A stretch of DNA of 16,371 nt from UBA8389 sp964472175 (GTDB lineage: Bacteria > Bacteroidota > Bacteroidia > Bacteroidales > UBA1402): contig CAYYJF010000041.1 in NCBI GenBank assembly GCA_964472175.1, forward strand, positions 1 to 16,371. The letters run 5' to 3'. The position numbers and the translations under genes were made by a program. Below, piece by piece: positions 15,105-16,371 of the stretch; position 1 is the first letter of the stretch, and every line of letters starts with the position of its first letter. The notes under the pieces are model-generated. The model was not told the DNA's origin. It saw only the letters and a program-made list of their open reading frames with translations, and did no database searches.

Positions 15105-16371
15105 GGATTCTAAATATTGCGTTTCAGGGGTATATGTTGGTGAATAAAAGGTTTTTTGAGGAGTATAACCTTTCAATGTGGTTTTTCTGACCCCAAGCAC
15201 ATCTTTGCGTTTATCCTTGTCATACAAATATAGGGCAACAACAACATAGGTTCCATCATAACTTCCATCGCTCATAGAAAGAACATCAGGGTCTTCCAGG
15301 ATAAGAATTCGTTCAATTTCTTCCAGAAGAAGAGATCCCGCACCGAAAGCAGATACGGATTCATTTCCTTCGGTATTTTTTGTTTGGTAAATTGTAAAAA
15401 TAACATTCTTCCCTTTGTATTTGATGCCGTTTGGTTCTCCCAATGAATCAAAGGTTACTGTTACAAAGGCATTTGTTTCTTCAAGGAAATCGAAGATGGA
15501 AGGTGATTCAGCTTTGCCCAAGTCACGAATTAAATCAATTTCTTCCTCCACTTTATAGTTTAGTGAGGCTTTTCTGAAAGCATATTCTGAGAATTTTTCT
15601 TTTTTATCTTCTGTAATCACATATTCTTTCATGGTTATTTCTTTGGACCCATTGATGATCTCTTCTGAGTTTTCTGTATAACTCACTTTGCCCAGGATAT
15701 TCAAGCTGTCAGACTTGATTTCTTTTAGCGAAAATGGAGCGTTGTTTAACCATACTTCCTGATCCATTGCTGAGAGCCATTTTGTTTCGGGACTAAATGT
15801 CCGATGCAACATGATTCGAAGATCCTTTTGATTTTCTTTGACAAAACTTGCCAGGTTCAATTCCCAATTATCGTACATATTGACAATGAAATTGAAACGT
15901 CCGGCCGAATCGGTTTTGGTTTTCCCTGAAGCAGCAGCCTTACCTCTTGACATCCAATAGGTTATATCTACATCCGGAACCAATTTTTTAAATAGAATGG
16001 ACCGAACTTCACCGTCCACCAAAATACCTTCCTCAATGGGATGGGTTGCTTTGAAGGGTTTTAGTCCTGACATGTATTCCCAGGCATACCTTCTGCCGCT
16101 TTGAGTAAGCATCAACAAATCCAAAGCTTCGAGTCTTTCGGTTGTCTTTTCTGAGAAATACCACAACGGATTTTCAATGTATCCTTTTAAATCGGATGAC
16201 AAGAGAAAATTGGTAGCCAGTGTTTGATTGTCTGAGTTTCCTGCAATGCTATTTGCTGCATCTCTGACAGCCAGAGAAATGGATGTGCCGTATTTTTTTG
16301 TGTTTAAAGTATCCAATGCGGTAACGGTTAGCTGAACCTTTTCGAAGGCTTTGTATGTGGATTTGTCTGTT
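14949..16371 (-). CDS. Large exported MG2 / plug-like protein, right tandem copy (partial)
   Basis: The frame is open to the right edge: the bases up to 16371 translate as TDKSTYKAFEKVQLTVTALD, aligned with residues 368-387 of the left copy. The apparent start near 16316 is a TTG inside the homologous region, not a true start. At least 473 residues are visible, and the signal peptide and MG2 part lie outside. The first 100 visible residues are nearly identical to the left copy, followed by a strongly diverged stretch (from about EVWL to KRKDV), then an almost identical C-terminus. Relative to the left copy there is one extra Lys in NTKKYG at a run of A residues, frame preserved. The function is as uncertain as for the left copy. 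The 38-bp gap between them has no promoter. Confidence 0.78.
   Translation of the reverse strand, partial: TDKSTYKAFEKVQLTVTALDTLNTKKYGTSISLAVRDAANSIAGNSDNQTLATNFLLSSDLKGYIENPLWYFSEKTTERLEALDLLMLTQSGRRYAWEYMSGLKPFKATHPIEEGILVDGEVRSILFKKLVPDVDITYWMSRGKAAASGKTKTDSAGRFNFIVNMYDNWELNLASFVKENQKDLRIMLHRTFSPETKWLSAMDQEVWLNNAPFSLKEIKSDSLNILGKVSYTENSEEIINGSKEITMKEYVITEDKKEKFSEYAFRKASLNYKVEEEIDLIRDLGKAESPSIFDFLEETNAFVTVTFDSLGEPNGIKYKGKNVIFTIYQTKNTEGNESVSAFGAGSLLLEEIERILILEDPDVLSMSDGSYDGTYVVVALYLYDKDKRKDVLGVRKTTLKGYTPQKTFYSPTYTPETQYLESDYRRTLYWNPDFYLDPKTGKKTLEFFHSKNSVKGIKISAEGITGNGTLLHN

Noticed and set aside
16314..16316. TTG start for the right MG2 paralogue
   Set aside because: The upstream bases to the window edge continue the same frame and align with the left copy, so the gene simply runs off the window.

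Overview
The window reads as a chromosomal segment of a member of the Bacteroidota. Three things point there: TTTG / TAnnTTTG-type promoters, A-rich start contexts with no visible Shine-Dalgarno sequences, and large secreted MG2/plug-like proteins typical of the phylum. The genus cannot be named from this sequence. Every supported gene lies on the minus strand, so the biological reading order runs from the right edge to the left edge. I see no mobile elements, CRISPR arrays, rRNAs or tRNAs.

Right part (12391-16371): two adjacent, same-direction paralogues encode large exported proteins with an MG2-like N-terminal half and a relic plug-like C-terminal region. The right copy runs off the window. 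Their last 51 residues are identical, while a block of about 180 residues just upstream has diverged strongly. Next comes clpB (10102-12240), which lacks the usual N-terminal substrate domain. It is preceded by a 150-bp spacer with TGCCA repeats.

Middle part (6955-10082): a compact four-gene unit starts at a promoter whose expected start site falls inside the hairpin that follows clpB. It encodes a TerB/J-domain membrane co-chaperone (DjlA-like), a two-cluster ferredoxin-like protein, an AlkD-like HEAT-repeat DNA glycosylase and a D-2-hydroxyacid dehydrogenase.

Left part (307-6920): a complete tryptophan operon in the order trpB-E-G-D-C-F-A, able to convert chorismate to tryptophan. Its leader contains a promoter, an unannotated 19-codon leader peptide with four Trp codons (three in tandem), an inverted repeat flanking those codons, and a 14-bp terminator hairpin with a U-run 24 nt before trpB. 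This is a clear candidate for ribosome-mediated attenuation, and it is the best regulatory discovery in the window. The seven structural proteins together hold only six Trp residues. A partial gene for a small exported, charged repeat protein follows trpA at the left edge.
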